Positions 41,318 to 53,904 are shown, counted from the first letter of the stretch. The stretch is DNA of 64,000 bases from Symbiodinium microadriaticum (GCA_001939145.1 LSRX01000820.1:132607-196606); one strand, 5' to 3'. Numbers and translations: made by a program. The notes: a model not told the origin generated them from the letters alone.

Positions 41318-44300
41318 TCACTTTCTTAACGAGCTACAAACATCTGCCAACCGATGTCCCGTGACTTCAAACTCTCAAACAGCTTGGCTTAGCTGCGGGT
41401 ACATGTATGGGCATGTGACTATATTTTTCAATAGTGGCACTTTTACACCTACAGACTGCTTTTGTACGAAAGCTCAACGTGGCCATCCTCGGGAGCGCGA
41501 AGCCGACCGCCTCAGCTCCGGCAACAGAGCTACCCTCCCTCCCGTTTCCTGCATCTCCAAGCAGGGACCTCCAAAAGCACCCCCGTGCATGACGCTTGGG
41601 GTTCGGTAACAAATTACAAACACAGCATGTCCAAATCTGAGCCTCGTGGTGTCTCCCCTGGCGATGCACCATCCCGACTCGAATCCCGACATGGGCAGAA
41701 GTGTTCTCAAGGCGTGCTGTTCCTGACATCCATAACTCGGATCCCTGCGATCTGCGGTGCCGCTCACGACCTGCGCAAAGACTTTTAAAAAAGCACGGCG
41801 TAGCAGAGACCTGGTGGAAATGCCAAGGCCTCGATGAGGCTCTCTGTGCCTTGGTTCCCAGAAGCATATACTGCTCTCTATTGGGTGCCTAGGCCATATA
41901 GAATAGAACACTCTGGAAGCATGCCGTGGCATGATACATGAGAGGCCTCTGCCGATGCCTAAACGGAAGCTTTACAACACATTGATACCCCAAAAAGTGT
42001 CCGATACATGTTTGAACCCGGACTCTTCAAGTCGGCTGGCACGACAGGCTTCCCTCTGGAGCAGTACAGTGTTACACGCAACCCTAGACAAGCTCTGCAA
42101 AGTGACGTCCATACTCAATCTTGCCTCTTTGGCACAGAGCTGCAACCACCGAAAGTCCGTGAATCTCAGCTGCCGACCTGTCTCGTTCTCTCCTCCTGGG
42201 TAGAACCAGCATCGGCCACAGGCATTCACCCAAGCACTCTCTGTCTTACCCGACTGACGATCGAAATAGAAACATCTTCCACACACCCCTTCTCGGCTGC
42301 CTGAAAAAACCGAAGTTGATGCAGGAACCAATCATCTCCCACCTGAGTGATCGTGATCTCCGCCGGCGTGACCTACCATCAACCAACTGCAGATGCACTG
42401 CTTTCGCATTTAATGTCTGCTAGCCTGTTTAACGTTATCTTTATGATCGTTTACCGATTGCCAGTATTGATGTGACGTTGCAGCGCCCCGTGCTTCATGC
42501 CGACAGGTGTGCTTCCGAGACCAGGAGAGGCCGCGAGAATGTCATGTTGAAGCTGCGACGTCCAGGAACGCAGCAACAAATGTATATGCAAAGCCAGACT
42601 TCCCGTGACCACAGGCAGATGCCCTTGCACTCTGGTGCCTAGAGCGGGACCGCGAAAATCTCTGCGTTCTCGATCTGACAGGGGCGAATCGTTTTGAGCG
42701 GCATTTATCCGACAGCACTTCCAGCAAGAAGCTGCTTCCAAAAGCCAGGCTCTGCAACACACGTCAACATCCTGCACCTCGAAGCGTCGGGGGCTTCGTC
42801 CTCAGCATGCTGCTGCTTATTTCTGCGGCAAGCGGGTTGCAATGCACAACCTTTGGGCGGGCGGCCAGAGGCTGCCGCGCCTGAACAGGTCAGCAGTAAC
42901 TCGTGGCTTGCATTCAACTGTTAGTTTTCACAGGAGGGCATCAACGCTCCTACAGATGGAAACTGCTAAGATTTACACATCGAGACTTAGCATGATTCTG
43001 CCGGTGGCTAGCTTGCGAGTCCTGCCCTCGGCTTTTTCCGATCCGATCGCAAAGCTCCCGAGCTGCAGAGCAGGTTGAGAGTGCGACTGCATAATAACAG
43101 CTCGACGTGCCGCACAACGACTACGCGAGGACGGCCACGCCGGTGGGAGGAGGCCAGCGAAATGTTGTCGCGAGCATAGCCTTGTTTTAAGAGAGCCTAC
43201 CCTTCAAATTCTCTAGCATCTAGAACGCCTTCGTGCTTGCAGTGTTTACGACTACGACACGCCTTGCCGAGTAAGAATTTCATTGGCTTCACCCAGAGCA
43301 TCCTCAAGCTGGCACGAGATGCGTGAAAGACATAAGATAATTGCTTCCAGACACACACGCACACAAGCCTCCGCGTGTTCTGCCATGCTAGGATTACGTT
43401 CAGTGTGTACTCTCGCTGGAACAGCTCGTCAAGGCTTGCATTTGCATGGGCATACAGAGCCTTCAAAGGCGCTTCTCGGCTGCGCCGTCAGACAAAGGGA
43501 CGCAACAGCTTCAGCTGTTTGCGATTGTGTGCACAAGCGGCTTGGAGATCGTAGCTACGAGTACTTTCAGTGATCAGGGCAGGCGACGAGTTATGAATGC
43601 CATCTGATACGTTAGCCTTGTGCACAATGCCGCTCTAGCTGATGCTGGGAAAATCTACGTTGGGCCGTCTGGCCTTCCGATAAGCTTGCAGCACTGCCCG
43701 GTGGCCGCATGACGTCTGTAGGTACTCGTGATGGCATCCAGCAGGTCACCACACTTTGGAAGTTCGGCCACAGGACACACGAAAACCCAAACTTGAAAAA
43801 GATGGTCCATGGCCAAGGTTCGAGAATGTTCGAGACCTTTGCCTTCAGATCTGCCAGCAACCCCATCCCAGTTACATGAAGTTAGTGCAAGAAGGAAGAA
43901 TAGAGAGAACATGCCCAGAAGACTGCACATGTAGGCTTGGCCTAAGCCATGCTCTCAGTGGCTTTCAGTCTCGTTGAGTCATACCGATTGCACCACTATT
44001 TTAACTGGGGCACTCGCTAGTCTTGCCACGTTTGCGTTGGGCACCAGTAGAGACATTCGGGACCTGTCTTCTTGCAAGGTAGCCTTAAGTTCACGACGTT
44101 AGAGAAAGGTTGGTTTGAGACACTTTCGGAACACCACGCAGTCAAGATTTGCTGGCATTCGGGCGGCTCAGCTCAGTGTGCCTACACACTGCGGCATGAG
44201 CCTCCGATTGAAAAAAAGACGTGTGTGGCTCAACTCTGTTAGTGTACCATCCGGAATGCATCCCGGTGGCTTCACCCCCCATGCAGTTTCACCAGCATGG

Positions 44301-44560
44301 AATCCTGGAAGGATGAGGACACCGCTTACCAAGGTGCAACCGCCTCAGTCTTGCTTGGGGACCTCCGTCTCGTGTGACAACATACCTCGGCACGACTTTG
44401 CGTGAAGCATCATGAAGCCATGAAGGTGCGTGTCGCAGCTTCGTATTCCGTCTGCCCGGATGAGGCAATGCCGAATGTTGAATATTGCCAGCTGTTCACC
44501 GGCTGCTACGGCCCTTGCAACCCGACCCTTGCACGAACGGGGAACACATCAGCTGGGTTG
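41318..44560. other. No recognised gene
   Basis: Frames of 60-166 codons on both strands overlap each other without recognised motifs. A plus-strand frame at 43756-43977 (EKDGPWPRFENVRDLCLQIC) is the most protein-like but is short. I see no repeat array or RNA gene. Confidence 0.3.
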
Positions 44561-45420
44561 GGCTCAGGCCCTCTCTCTTTATCGTCTTCTTTCGCGCTTG
44601 AACTTTCAGGGAAATCCTGCAGGTGGCCTCCTGCGCATACGCACATCCGATTGTCTGGACGTCCAGCTGTCATCAGCTACACGTTCGCTTGGTTCCCCCG
44701 ATCTGTTCCGTCTCGCTGTCTGGTTCACGTCCGGGTGGTATTTTGATGACCATTGTTCCCGCATTCGTGGTACGTCGTTCCCCTTCTTGGTCTCGGGGAC
44801 TGTGCCGCTGGGCTTGCAAGCGGCAGGCCAAGCGCTTCCCCGCCTCTTTGGCTTGGTGCTTGTCTGGCTCGCTCATCATTTTCCACAGGCACCGTCTCCA
44901 TCGTGCCCCTGAAGTTCCTCGCACAACTTCGTCCTCCTCCCTATGTTGTTCTGGCCCTCAGCTTAGAACTGGTTCGTGGCGTTCAGGTAGTTTCGGAGCG
45001 AGTGCAATTGGCGAGGGATCACCTCCTGGAGCACTCTGGCACCCCCCATTCTGCTCGTAGCTCTTCTTCGCCAAGGAACTTGAAGACTGCCCCGATGGCT
45101 GCATCGCACGGCCACGTGGGATCGATGTCCTCTGCCATCTCTATCTCAGGGGTCCTAGGTGCAATGTTGCCGGCCCAATGACCACTTCGCCATCGCTGTG
45201 GGGATTAGCGGAAGCGTGCTTGGCGGATCTGGTTGCGTCGTCTCCCCCGCGTCCGGGCTCTGCGCTTCGGTTTGGTCAGGTTCCAGAGCATCTCGCCACG
45301 ACCACTGGCAGCAGGACTCTGCGCCGAAGCACAATAAGGCGCTATAAGCTAGGCTATAAGCACATTCCATCATCCTGGTCGCAATCTACCCCCTCCGGGC
45401 AGCATCTAGATAGTACCGCC
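44561..45420 (+). other. Pyrimidine-rich repeat-like stretch
   Basis: The plus strand is CT-rich with motifs such as CTCTCTTTATCGTCTTCTTT and TTTCAGGGAAATCC at its start and a short hairpin near 44808 (GCCGCT ... AGCGGC). Several long plus-strand frames result from the low stop density. It appears related to the element family that follows but too diverged to delimit. Confidence 0.35.
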
Positions 45421-45436
45421 ATCCCCCTCCGAGCGT

Positions 45437-45590
45437 TGTCTTTTCTTTCTTTCGCCAGGGTTCCGGGCTCGAGGGTTGCCCTCACTCACTCTTTCTTTCG
45501 CCAGGGCTGAGGACACAGGGAAGACCCCGGTGCCTGCGCGCATCAGCGCCCCCGACCGTTGCAGAGGGCATAGTGAGAAAGCAAGCTCCA
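45437..45590 (+). repeat. Pyrimidine-tract hairpin element, copies B1 and B2
   Basis: Two successive CTTTCTTTCGCCAGGG motifs (45448-45461 and 45491-45506). The first is followed by GAGGG-TTG-CCCTC, a 5-bp stem. The second is followed by GCGCCCCCGACCGTTGC and GTGAGAAAGCA, which aligns with the tail of copy C (GCGCCCCCGTATGTTAC, TGTGAGAATAAAGCA). Confidence 0.65.
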
Positions 45591-45999
45591 CAAGGCCACT
45601 TATCGAAGGGAGGCATGTCGCAACACAACAGAGGGAAAGTATAAGTGACTGGAAACTGTGACTGTGGGAGCTTTGGCAAGGTATCGAATTATCGTCGAAA
45701 ATGTCAAAAGCGACTGCTATCTTCAATGTCGCGACGATGCATGCTGGTAGCCGTGAGGTGCAATCCGTTCTATTAGCAAAGACCAGAGAGTACAGCCAAA
45801 TAAACCCCGCCTCAACCTACTCAAGGGAACCTGAACTGAACCGACTGCATGCAGAGGCTACGCGGGAAATTCCCCGATGAAATGTTGGGAAGCTGCTTCG
45901 TTGTCAGTACACCTACACACAAAGAAAGAACGAAATAGGAGGACAGCGTCACCCGAACAAAAGGCAAGCAGCTTGGCCCAAAGAGGTATAACACTCACA

Positions 46000-46110
46000 C
46001 TCTTTCTCTCTCTCTTTTTTTTTCACCAGGGCTACGATCGAGGGTTGCCCCTCGATCGCGCGCTCCAAGCGCCCCCGTATGTTACGGGGCGAGCTGTGAG
46101 AATAAAGCAG
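46000..46110 (+). repeat. Pyrimidine-tract hairpin element, copy C (best preserved)
   Basis: A CT/T tract ends in CACCAGGGCTA. Then comes a perfect 10-bp stem with 4-base loop (CGATCGAGGG-TTGC-CCCTCGATCG, 46035-46058), then a 7-bp stem with 3-base loop (CCCCGTA-TGT-TACGGGG, 46073-46089), then GTGAGAATAAAGCA. Stem 1 differs from stem 1 of the other copies, so pairing is kept while sequence changes. Confidence 0.75.
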
Positions 46111-46390
46111 AGCAACATGAAGGCAATCAGGGCGCCGAAATATTAGACAACCAGTGCTAAAGCAAAGGATCATGATTGCCCAGTGCTCAAAGGTGAGGGC
46201 TGGGTGATTCCCCAGTTTGCTCATTCTTGGAATCCTTTCATCTCATGTTACAACCACACAGACAGACTACATACAAGTCCTTAGGACACGGATTCCATCT
46301 CCTGAGGGCTCAGCGCCCTCAATGGGCTTTCCGTCCGAGGCTGGGCTACAGCTCCAATCCTTCTCGTAAACTCTCCGAATCCACAGCCCC

Positions 46391-46645
46391 GCCGAACCTA
46401 CTCAAGGCAACCAAACCTGAACAGAAGGAAATGGTTCTGCGGACCCTGCCGTCCGGTGCAAAAAGTGCTGGGCCGCTCGTCTGTCAGGAGCGCCTGCCTA
46501 CCTCAAAGCTTTCGCTTTTGTTCGGTGCTGCTTTAAGCAGGCAAAGGGGTCGCTTGAAACACCCCTGAACCTACGAAGGAAACACCCAACGGAAAACACC
46601 CCCGGGACCTACCGAAGTCAAGCAAACCTGAACAGAAGGGAACCA
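46391..46645 (+). repeat. Short direct repeats around AACCTGAACAGAAGG
   Basis: CCTACTCAAGGCAACC...CCTGAACAGAAGGAA (46396 on) and CCTACCGAAGTCAAGC...CCTGAACAGAAGGGAA (46609 on) are close repeats. A third relative, CCTACTCAAGGGAACCTGAA, lies at 45817-45836. They alternate with the hairpin elements, so a larger composite unit may exist. Confidence 0.55.
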
Positions 46646-46865
46646 CGACCCCTTTCCCCTAGCCTCCCTCACTGCTTCCTGGCACTCAGTTGTTTTCAGT
46701 GCTGCGGTTCACTCTTCGAAGTTGGCATGTAGGCGGCGGCGGCGATGTGACACGACTGTAGAGGCTTCATCTGAGCTATTCACTGCAGGGAGCGTGGCAG
46801 GGAGGTCCCCCCTTGCTTCTGCAGCATGGCTTCCATCCACATGAGGCTGCATCGTCGTAGCGGGG

Positions 46866-46985
46866 CCTCTCTGTCTCTCTCTCTCCGTCTTCTTCCACAG
46901 GGCTTAGGGGACTGTCAAGGTTCCCTGGCCTATTGGCCCCCCATGTGTTATGGGGCGTTGAAGGGACAGTGAAAGCACACAGGTT
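46866..46985 (+). repeat. Pyrimidine-tract hairpin element, copy D
   Basis: A CT tract ends CTTCCACAGGGCT. The second stem is CCCCAT-GTGTT-ATGGGG (46939-46955), followed by GGGACAGTGAAAGCACA, aligning with the tail of copies B2 and C. The first stem is not obvious here. Confidence 0.65.
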
Positions 46986-47246
46986 AAACATGAGTTCTCC
47001 GGAGTGCTGAGTGATTAAAGTACACTCTGATGTTCACCCCTGTTTCTGTGAGACACCCAAAACTGAATTACTTTGCAATGCCTGGAGATTTGCCAAAAGT
47101 TGATGCCACCCAGCACTACATGAGGATACCAGGAACCAGATGTAATAACTGCAGAAGCATCAAGTGACTCTATTTGTAGTTCTGCACACATGCTTCTGAC
47201 TCCCCTCAGAGATAACAACAATTGACATGCTACCTAGAAAGAATAG

Positions 47247-47340
47247 AAAGAGTCTCTCTCCCTCTCTCTCTCTCTACCGGGGCAAAGCGTCTCTCTCCCT
47301 CTCTCTCTCTCTCTCCCTCCCTCCCTCGCTCCCTCCCAAC
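47247..47340 (+). repeat. CT-rich microsatellite
   Basis: Two CT/CCCT tracts separated by CTACCGGGGCAAAGCG. It may be a degenerate member of the pyrimidine-tract family but lacks CAGGG and stems. Confidence 0.6.
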
Positions 47341-49689
47341 CTTTCAACAGCCTCAAGATGCTGAGAGGCTGCACGAATCCAAATTTCCGTCCCAAATTTC
47401 CTTTTGGGGCAGCTCCTCCGTCTTGAACCTGCCATGCTTCAGTTTGCTCTATAGGACAATCATGCGATAGTGCCCGCAAGTTATCTTCTCAACGAGGTCG
47501 AGAGCCAGGGAACGTTTCTTTGCTAAGTTGTTTTCTGCCCGATCTGAGTTAGCAACACTTGTCGCACCTCAGACCAGCGTAGTTCTTGTCTTCTCCGGGG
47601 GGCCACGTGTAGCTGAGCTCAAACTTGGGATCATCCTGGAGGACACGCAGACATCCGCGTCTACCCAGAGCAGCGCACACGGCTGGGGCCCAACAGGGTC
47701 TTCCCTGGGTCACATTCCCAGTGCTGCAGGATCAAAGGATCAAGATTGCTTCTCAACTCGCAGCAGCAGCAGCAGCTTGAAGCTTTCAATTTTTTGGTGC
47801 TGGAACGGCATGGCTGGCAGGTAGCCAACCGCAAGCTGCCACTCGACAGGCATCCTATCAGGCCTTGCAGGTCCTGTCACCTGGTTTTGCAGGTGGCAGC
47901 CTGATGCCGTGAAATCCCGTGACAGAGGCTGGCGGCGGCTGGCGCAGCTTCTACAGCAGGGCTTTACCGAAGCTCATCCACTCAGGACGTACCGCACCCC
48001 CAGCGCTGTAGAAGGCGGCCAGAAGAGCAGCAGCGATCAGATTCTGCATGACAAGCCTGCCGAGAGGCTTGTGAGAGGGGCGCAACCAGCAAGGCATAGA
48101 CATAGTGAGAACAGAATTGCAAGTGCCACAAGGCGGCTCGTTGTAAAAAGTTGCCCACGACTGTCGGCCGTCCAGTAAAGCGAGGAAAGGTACCAGTGAC
48201 GTCTGCCTTGGACTGCAGAGACGCAGAGCAAAAGCAACTCTGACATACTCTGACCCTCTCATGCTTCCCGGTTGCTCCTCTTTCCAAGTGGACATCTCCC
48301 CACTGCGTCGTTGCACGCGATCCTTGGTCTCAGATGGCTGCAACAGTCGCCGAAGGTGACCAGAAGAGAGCACGGCTGACATGACTGCAGATCCAAGGCG
48401 CGCTGTGCAGAGCGAGAATGCTAAATGAGACGACGGGGCCAAGCCCCCAGAACGCCATCTTGCAGGTTGCAATCTTAAGGTTCGACGTGCAAGAATGACA
48501 ACTTCACCGAGTCTCCGATCAAGCTCTCAAAATAACATAGCTTTGCAGGAAAACCCAGGCCCGGCTGTGTCACTCAGCCATTACCGGCAGTGTTGTGTAT
48601 GCAACACTTCAACTATGACAATGATGCTTGATCAGATCATGACGATGATCTCTACCACTGTAACCGTTTCACGTTGCACTACCTTACAGACCAGGCCTGG
48701 GTTGCTGTCGTTGCAACCAAAGCCCCGCCGATACCGAAAAAGCCAATGCCAGCCAGTTCAGGACGCCGCGACAGGCGAGTGATGCCAAAGACCTGCCACT
48801 GCTCTGCTGTGCCGCGTGCAATTTGATCTACATACATTTGCGGGCAGCATCACTCCGTTTGCCACGTGATGGCATTGCGGCCCCTCACACTATTTGGCCG
48901 CTGTCTCCGCCAAAGGCATGCCATTGCAAATCTACGCCTGCACGCACAGGCACACTGGACCTTGAAGGCAACATGGATGACTGAACCAGAAATCCCACCC
49001 TTGCTTTATGCATTCTGCAACTCTGAAGCGCCTCTCCACGCCCAGCGTGCGCATTGAAGTCAAAGGGGCATGCCATCGCCTCAGCCCGACGGGCTTCAAT
49101 TTTTCAACTATTCGTCTTAAATTCGTATTGACTGCTTCAGCAGCTGCTTGTACGACATGAGAACCATGGAAAGGCAGCCAAACAACCAGCTGGCAGTAGC
49201 AAAGCCCAGCGCTTCAAAGGCCAAGGCGCTCCTCGCACTTGAGGCGGCAGATCCTGGCACCGGAAATGCGGCTCACGGACGAGGCGGAGTTCACTAAATT
49301 GGGAGCTGGGCGTTCCAGCGCCTCCTTCCGCCCAGCATCCACAAGAGCTGGCTTCAGCAAACGAGCTTAGACTAACTGACTAACCATCCCAAGCCTCGAC
49401 GTGGGCTTGCAAACCGCCCTGCTCCCAACAGCATGCTGCAGCACTCCCGCGGCAAAGCAAACGACATGGCAAGCGACGAGAGAAGCACAGCGGACCACTC
49501 GGGTCCTTGGGAGGCTCATACAGGCCCAGAGCGATCTGCAACGCTCCGAGGTTGATGGGAGGCATCAGCTGGCCTCGCTTCGGGGAGACGCACTTTGCAT
49601 GGGTCCAGCGATCTGTGCAATCTAGCCGAATCTGCCAAGGACAACAGCAACGAAGACATCCAGGGTCTCCTAACAAATAAGGGCCGCTT
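47341..49689. other. No recognised gene
   Basis: A minus-strand frame of 173 codons (47951-48472) has a hydrophobic run near its end (VMQNLIAAALLAAFYSAGG) that could be a membrane helix, but no family is evident. Other frames are short or overlap antisense. Confidence 0.3.
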
Positions 49690-49960
49690 CAGGTGTAAGA
49701 AAGTTAGCATGGGTTTGGGAAGCGCTCAACAAAGGCTCCACAGGGGTGCAACAAGGGGTTCGTTACGTGCTCAGTCAGGATTTAACAAAGAATGAACGAC
49801 GGCTTGACAAGGGCTGAAGAAGAGCATGTTAAGTGCTTAGGTTTACCGCAGCAAGGGCTAAGAAGGGTTTAAGACAAGTAACAGCCTAAAGGCTTAATAA
49901 GGGCTGCCGGAGTAAGGCTCAGAAGGGGTTCTAATATGTCTGGGGTTCGGTAGCTTATCA
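49690..49960 (+). repeat. Degenerate short-unit repeat (AAGGGCT/GGGTTTAAG words)
   Basis: The words AAGGGCT, AAGAAGGG and GGTTTA/GCTTA recur every 15-30 bases through this stretch without exact periodicity. It is probably an old tandem array that has decayed. Confidence 0.45.
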
Positions 49961-50649
49961 ACTTAATCCGCTCAGAGGCCCAATTTCTCATTTCAGCGGG
50001 GGGTTCAGTCGACTAGCCCTGTTTCAATTTGGCAAAACCTGCAATACCCAGAAACAAAGCCTGGCCTGAGAGTTTCGACTTAAACAACTGCGGAATTTTC
50101 GGGAAGGATTCGGACTTGATGAGACTGGAGCCTTCGAACCAAGAAACTTGCAACATGAAACAATGGTACAGGGCATCAACATGAAAAAAATGTCTGATTG
50201 AGGAGTCGAGGGCACACTCACCCCAAAAAGAACTGTTTCTTCAGCATGGTTTTCGCTGCACGTGACCTGAAAATCACCGCCCTGAAGAACTCGCAAAAGC
50301 ATTGCACATACCGCACATTCTGTTCCATTCATAAAAAATGCAGGATGTCCCGCGCTGAATCCCGGTCACCCTATTCAGCACACGTGCTTTCCGTAGCCTG
50401 TCAAGGCACTCAGTGTACCCAGGCCGAGCACACGAAAGCCAAAGGCCAACAGCCGCTCCGTCGAGCTGGGGCTGCGCAGGGCCAAGCCGTGACGCGCAAA
50501 GCGCCAATACCTCAGATGTCAGTTACGGCAGAACCCTGGGAGGAATGCCAGGTCATACTGGTGCAGTTTGGCTGCGCTGCAAAGATGGAAAATGAGGCAA
50601 GTCCCGAAAGCGTGCCTCAGCTGACTGGGTAGCTGTGAACAGACGGGGC

Positions 50650-50820
50650 TTATATAGAAGAGATATGATTCCACGGTGTCGTCTCGGTCGAGGAGCTATA
50701 CATGGTTTGGTAAGCACCTGGTCCACCACTGCCTCCCCAGTACTTCTTGATCTCCACCTTGTACTCTGACCTTGGTTCTGGCGGTTTGCCGAACTCGCCA
50801 TGAGGCAACAGTAGCATCAT
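50650..50820 (-). CDS. Small putative ORF or exon, 56 codons
   Basis: From ATG 50820 to TAA 50650. The centre reads GEFGKPPEPRSEYKVEIKKY, followed by a Gly-rich turn (WGGSGGPGAYQTM) and a Ser/Thr tail. The alternating charged and hydrophobic YKVEIKKYW resembles a beta-strand of a small folded domain rather than random sequence. I recognise no family. It could instead be a terminal exon of a larger gene, since the residues upstream of Gly9 are hydrophobic and may be intron. Confidence 0.35.
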   Translation of the reverse strand: MMLLLPHGEFGKPPEPRSEYKVEIKKYWGGSGGPGAYQTMYSSSTETTPWNHISSI

Positions 50821-52162
50821 GTCGCATTGTGTCGCAACCTGTACGAATCATCTACCATGACCAGTAAGGCTAAGTGCATACGCAGAAACACGTGACGGTT
50901 GTGGCATTCAGCCGTATGTGCCCTATGACAAGTAGAGCGAACTGTGTGCTGACTTGCGGGGACTGGACGAACTTCAGATGTACTGCAACATGTCATGTTT
51001 CTGACCAACATTCAACCAAGTAGTTACAATAGTCCACTGCCGTCAGGACAACATAGATTCACCCGTGACCCACTGGGACCCACTAATCAATACATAGTGT
51101 CTTGTTTAGCTGATTAGCTATACAAGTACGCAGCATGCAGCTTATCGGTTACTCAGAACAATGGTACCGGCATGTACTGGTGCTCTGCATATTTATATAA
51201 TGCACCTGATCACGCAAACGGGAGGCATCACCACAATATTGCTCGATAACGATACCAATCAACAGTGAAACAGTGCCAGACGACATAACCAGGTTTTCGA
51301 CCGTGAATACAGTCCAACCAGCGCAGACCCATCGGACGCCGGCATCTCGAAAAGCTGCGGCGGCCATTGCTAACCCTGCGTTTACGTCATGGACTCGGCG
51401 TTTTTGAGCAGAGCCTGTCTAAGAGTCATAACTGGTGAGGCTTTGTTGAGCTGTTGGTGAAATCATCCGCATGTGCGGATGAAAGTACGAATGCTGTTGT
51501 TGTGTTATGGTTTGTCGTGCGGTCTGACTTTGACAGTCGGTCGAAAGGAAAAAATTGGCAGTGCTTGGATTCCCTCGTCGGTGTCTTCACTCCGTCCTAG
51601 ATAAACCAAGTCCTAGATAAACCAAGTCCTTCTTCCTCTCGCAGACGACGAACCTGGGCAGGGCGCAATCTTCGAAGAAAAGTCCGAGGACTAATACTAG
51701 ACTTTCTCACATAATCCTTGGTCTTCAAGTGGCTCGCAATTCTGCAGCGACTTGTAGAAGTCCTTGCAGCGTCCGTTGCGCAGATGTGATGAAAGTGCCC
51801 AAGTTTGCTGCAACCTGGTCACGAAGTCCCCCACCGGCAGTTGGAAGAAACGCATCAGCATCACCTGGAACGCTGAACAGCGCGCCATGTTCTCGTGGCT
51901 GGAGATTGTAGGCAGTTTTTACGTACGTCTCTGACGAGCTGAGGCCAGAGCCATCAGCATGGTGCCATGCCCTACAATGACATGGTTCTCCTGAGGACTC
52001 ACCGTGCAAAACACAGCCCGAGACAGCGCGTTCTAGTGTGGACGTGCAGCCATGTTTCTGCTGTCTCATCGGCAAAGGATTGACGAAGTGTCTCCAGGTA
52101 ACTCGATGCTCGATCCCAACAGTCGGCTGGGCTTTCTCCATCCTTCCAAGTCAAGTGCATAC
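50821..52162. other. No recognised gene
   Basis: Short frames on both strands only. I see no RNA gene, repeat array or promoter motif I can support. Confidence 0.3.
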
Positions 52163-52317
52163 CGTGGTCGTAGTAGTGTGGTGGTAGCAGGACTAGGAGG
52201 AAGAGTAGTACTAGCAGTAGTCGTAGTCGTCGTCGCCGTATCTGCAGTAGTTCCAGCAGTTGTAGTAGCAGTAGTAATCGTTGTGGTAGTCCTAGTCGTG
52301 ATGGCAGTCGTAGTCGC

Positions 52318-52394
<77 letters not shown>

Positions 52395-52396
52395 TG

Positions 52397-52460
<64 letters not shown>
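52163..52460 (+). repeat. GYN triplet tract grading into (GTA)n
   Basis: The first 150 bp are GTN/GCN triplets with variable third base; from 52316 it becomes an almost pure (AGT)n array. The apparent poly-Val, poly-Thr and poly-Tyr frames are repeat products. Confidence 0.9.
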
Positions 52461-52610
52461 GAGGCACCCCCCCTACCAACTACACTTGCTCTTAGCCATG
52501 TTAAAACAAGATCCATTTTACTCGGTATTTACAGCACTTTCGCCATGTCCGATCATCATAAGAGGCCTCAAAATCGACTTGTCCAGTTTGTAAACTCGGG
52601 CTCTTGATTT

Positions 52611-53526
52611 NNNNNNNNNNNNNNNNNNNNNNNNNNNNNNNNNNNNNNNNNNNNNNNNNNNNNNNNNNNNNNNNNNNNNNNNNNNNNNNNNNNNNNNNNN
52701 NNNNNNNNNNNNNNNNNNNNNNNNNNNNNNNNNNNNNNNNNNNNNNNNNNNNNNNNNNNNNNNNNNNNNNNNNNNNNNNNNNNNNNNNNNNNNNNNNNNN
52801 NNNNNNNNNNNNNNNNNNNNNNNNNNNNNNNNNNNNNNNNNNNNNNNNNNNNNNNNNNNNNNNNNNNNNNNNNNNNNNNNNNNNNNNNNNNNNNNNNNNN
52901 NNNNNNNNNNNNNNNNNNNNNNNNNNNNNNNNNNNNNNNNNNNNNNNNNNNNNNNNNNNNNNNNNNNNNNNNNNNNNNNNNNNNNNNNNNNNNNNNNNNN
53001 NNNNNNNNNNNNNNNNNNNNNNNNNNNNNNNNNNNNNNNNNNNNNNNNNNNNNNNNNNNNNNNNNNNNNNNNNNNNNNNNNNNNNNNNNNNNNNNNNNNN
53101 NNNNNNNNNNNNNNNNNNNNNNNNNNNNNNNNNNNNNNNNNNNNNNNNNNNNNNNNNNNNNNNNNNNNNNNNNNNNNNNNNNNNNNNNNNNNNNNNNNNN
53201 NNNNNNNNNNNNNNNNNNNNNNNNNNNNNNNNNNNNNNNNNNNNNNNNNNNNNNNNNNNNNNNNNNNNNNNNNNNNNNNNNNNNNNNNNNNNNNNNNNNN
53301 NNNNNNNNNNNNNNNNNNNNNNNNNNNNNNNNNNNNNNNNNNNNNNNNNNNNNNNNNNNNNNNNNNNNNNNNNNNNNNNNNNNNNNNNNNNNNNNNNNNN
53401 NNNNNNNNNNNNNNNNNNNNNNNNNNNNNNNNNNNNNNNNNNNNNNNNNNNNNNNNNNNNNNNNNNNNNNNNNNNNNNNNNNNNNNNNNNNNNNNNNNNN
53501 NNNNNNNNNNNNNNNNNNNNNNNNNN
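52611..53526. other. Assembly gap, 916 N
   Basis: All bases are unknown. The gap lies between an (AGT)n array on the left and (ACT)n/(CTC)n on the right, which explains why it could not be closed. Any frame spanning it is meaningless. Confidence 1.
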
Positions 53527-53647
53527 CTACTACTGCTACTGCTACTCCTACTCCTACTCCTACTCCTACTCCTACTCCTACTCCTACTCCTACTCCTACT
53601 CTACTCCTACTCCTACTCCTAACCTACTCCTACTCCTACTCCTACTC

Positions 53648-53682
<35 letters not shown>

Positions 53683-53736
53683 GCTACTACTACTACTACT
53701 ACTACTACTACAACTACAACTACAACTACAACTACA

Positions 53737-53778
<42 letters not shown>

Positions 53779-53872
53779 GCGACGAGTAGTGGTAGTAGTA
53801 ATAGCAGTAGCAGTAGCAGTAGCGGCACCAGTGGCAGTAGCGGCACCAGTGGCAGCAGCAGCAGCAGCGGCG

Positions 53873-53904
<32 letters not shown>

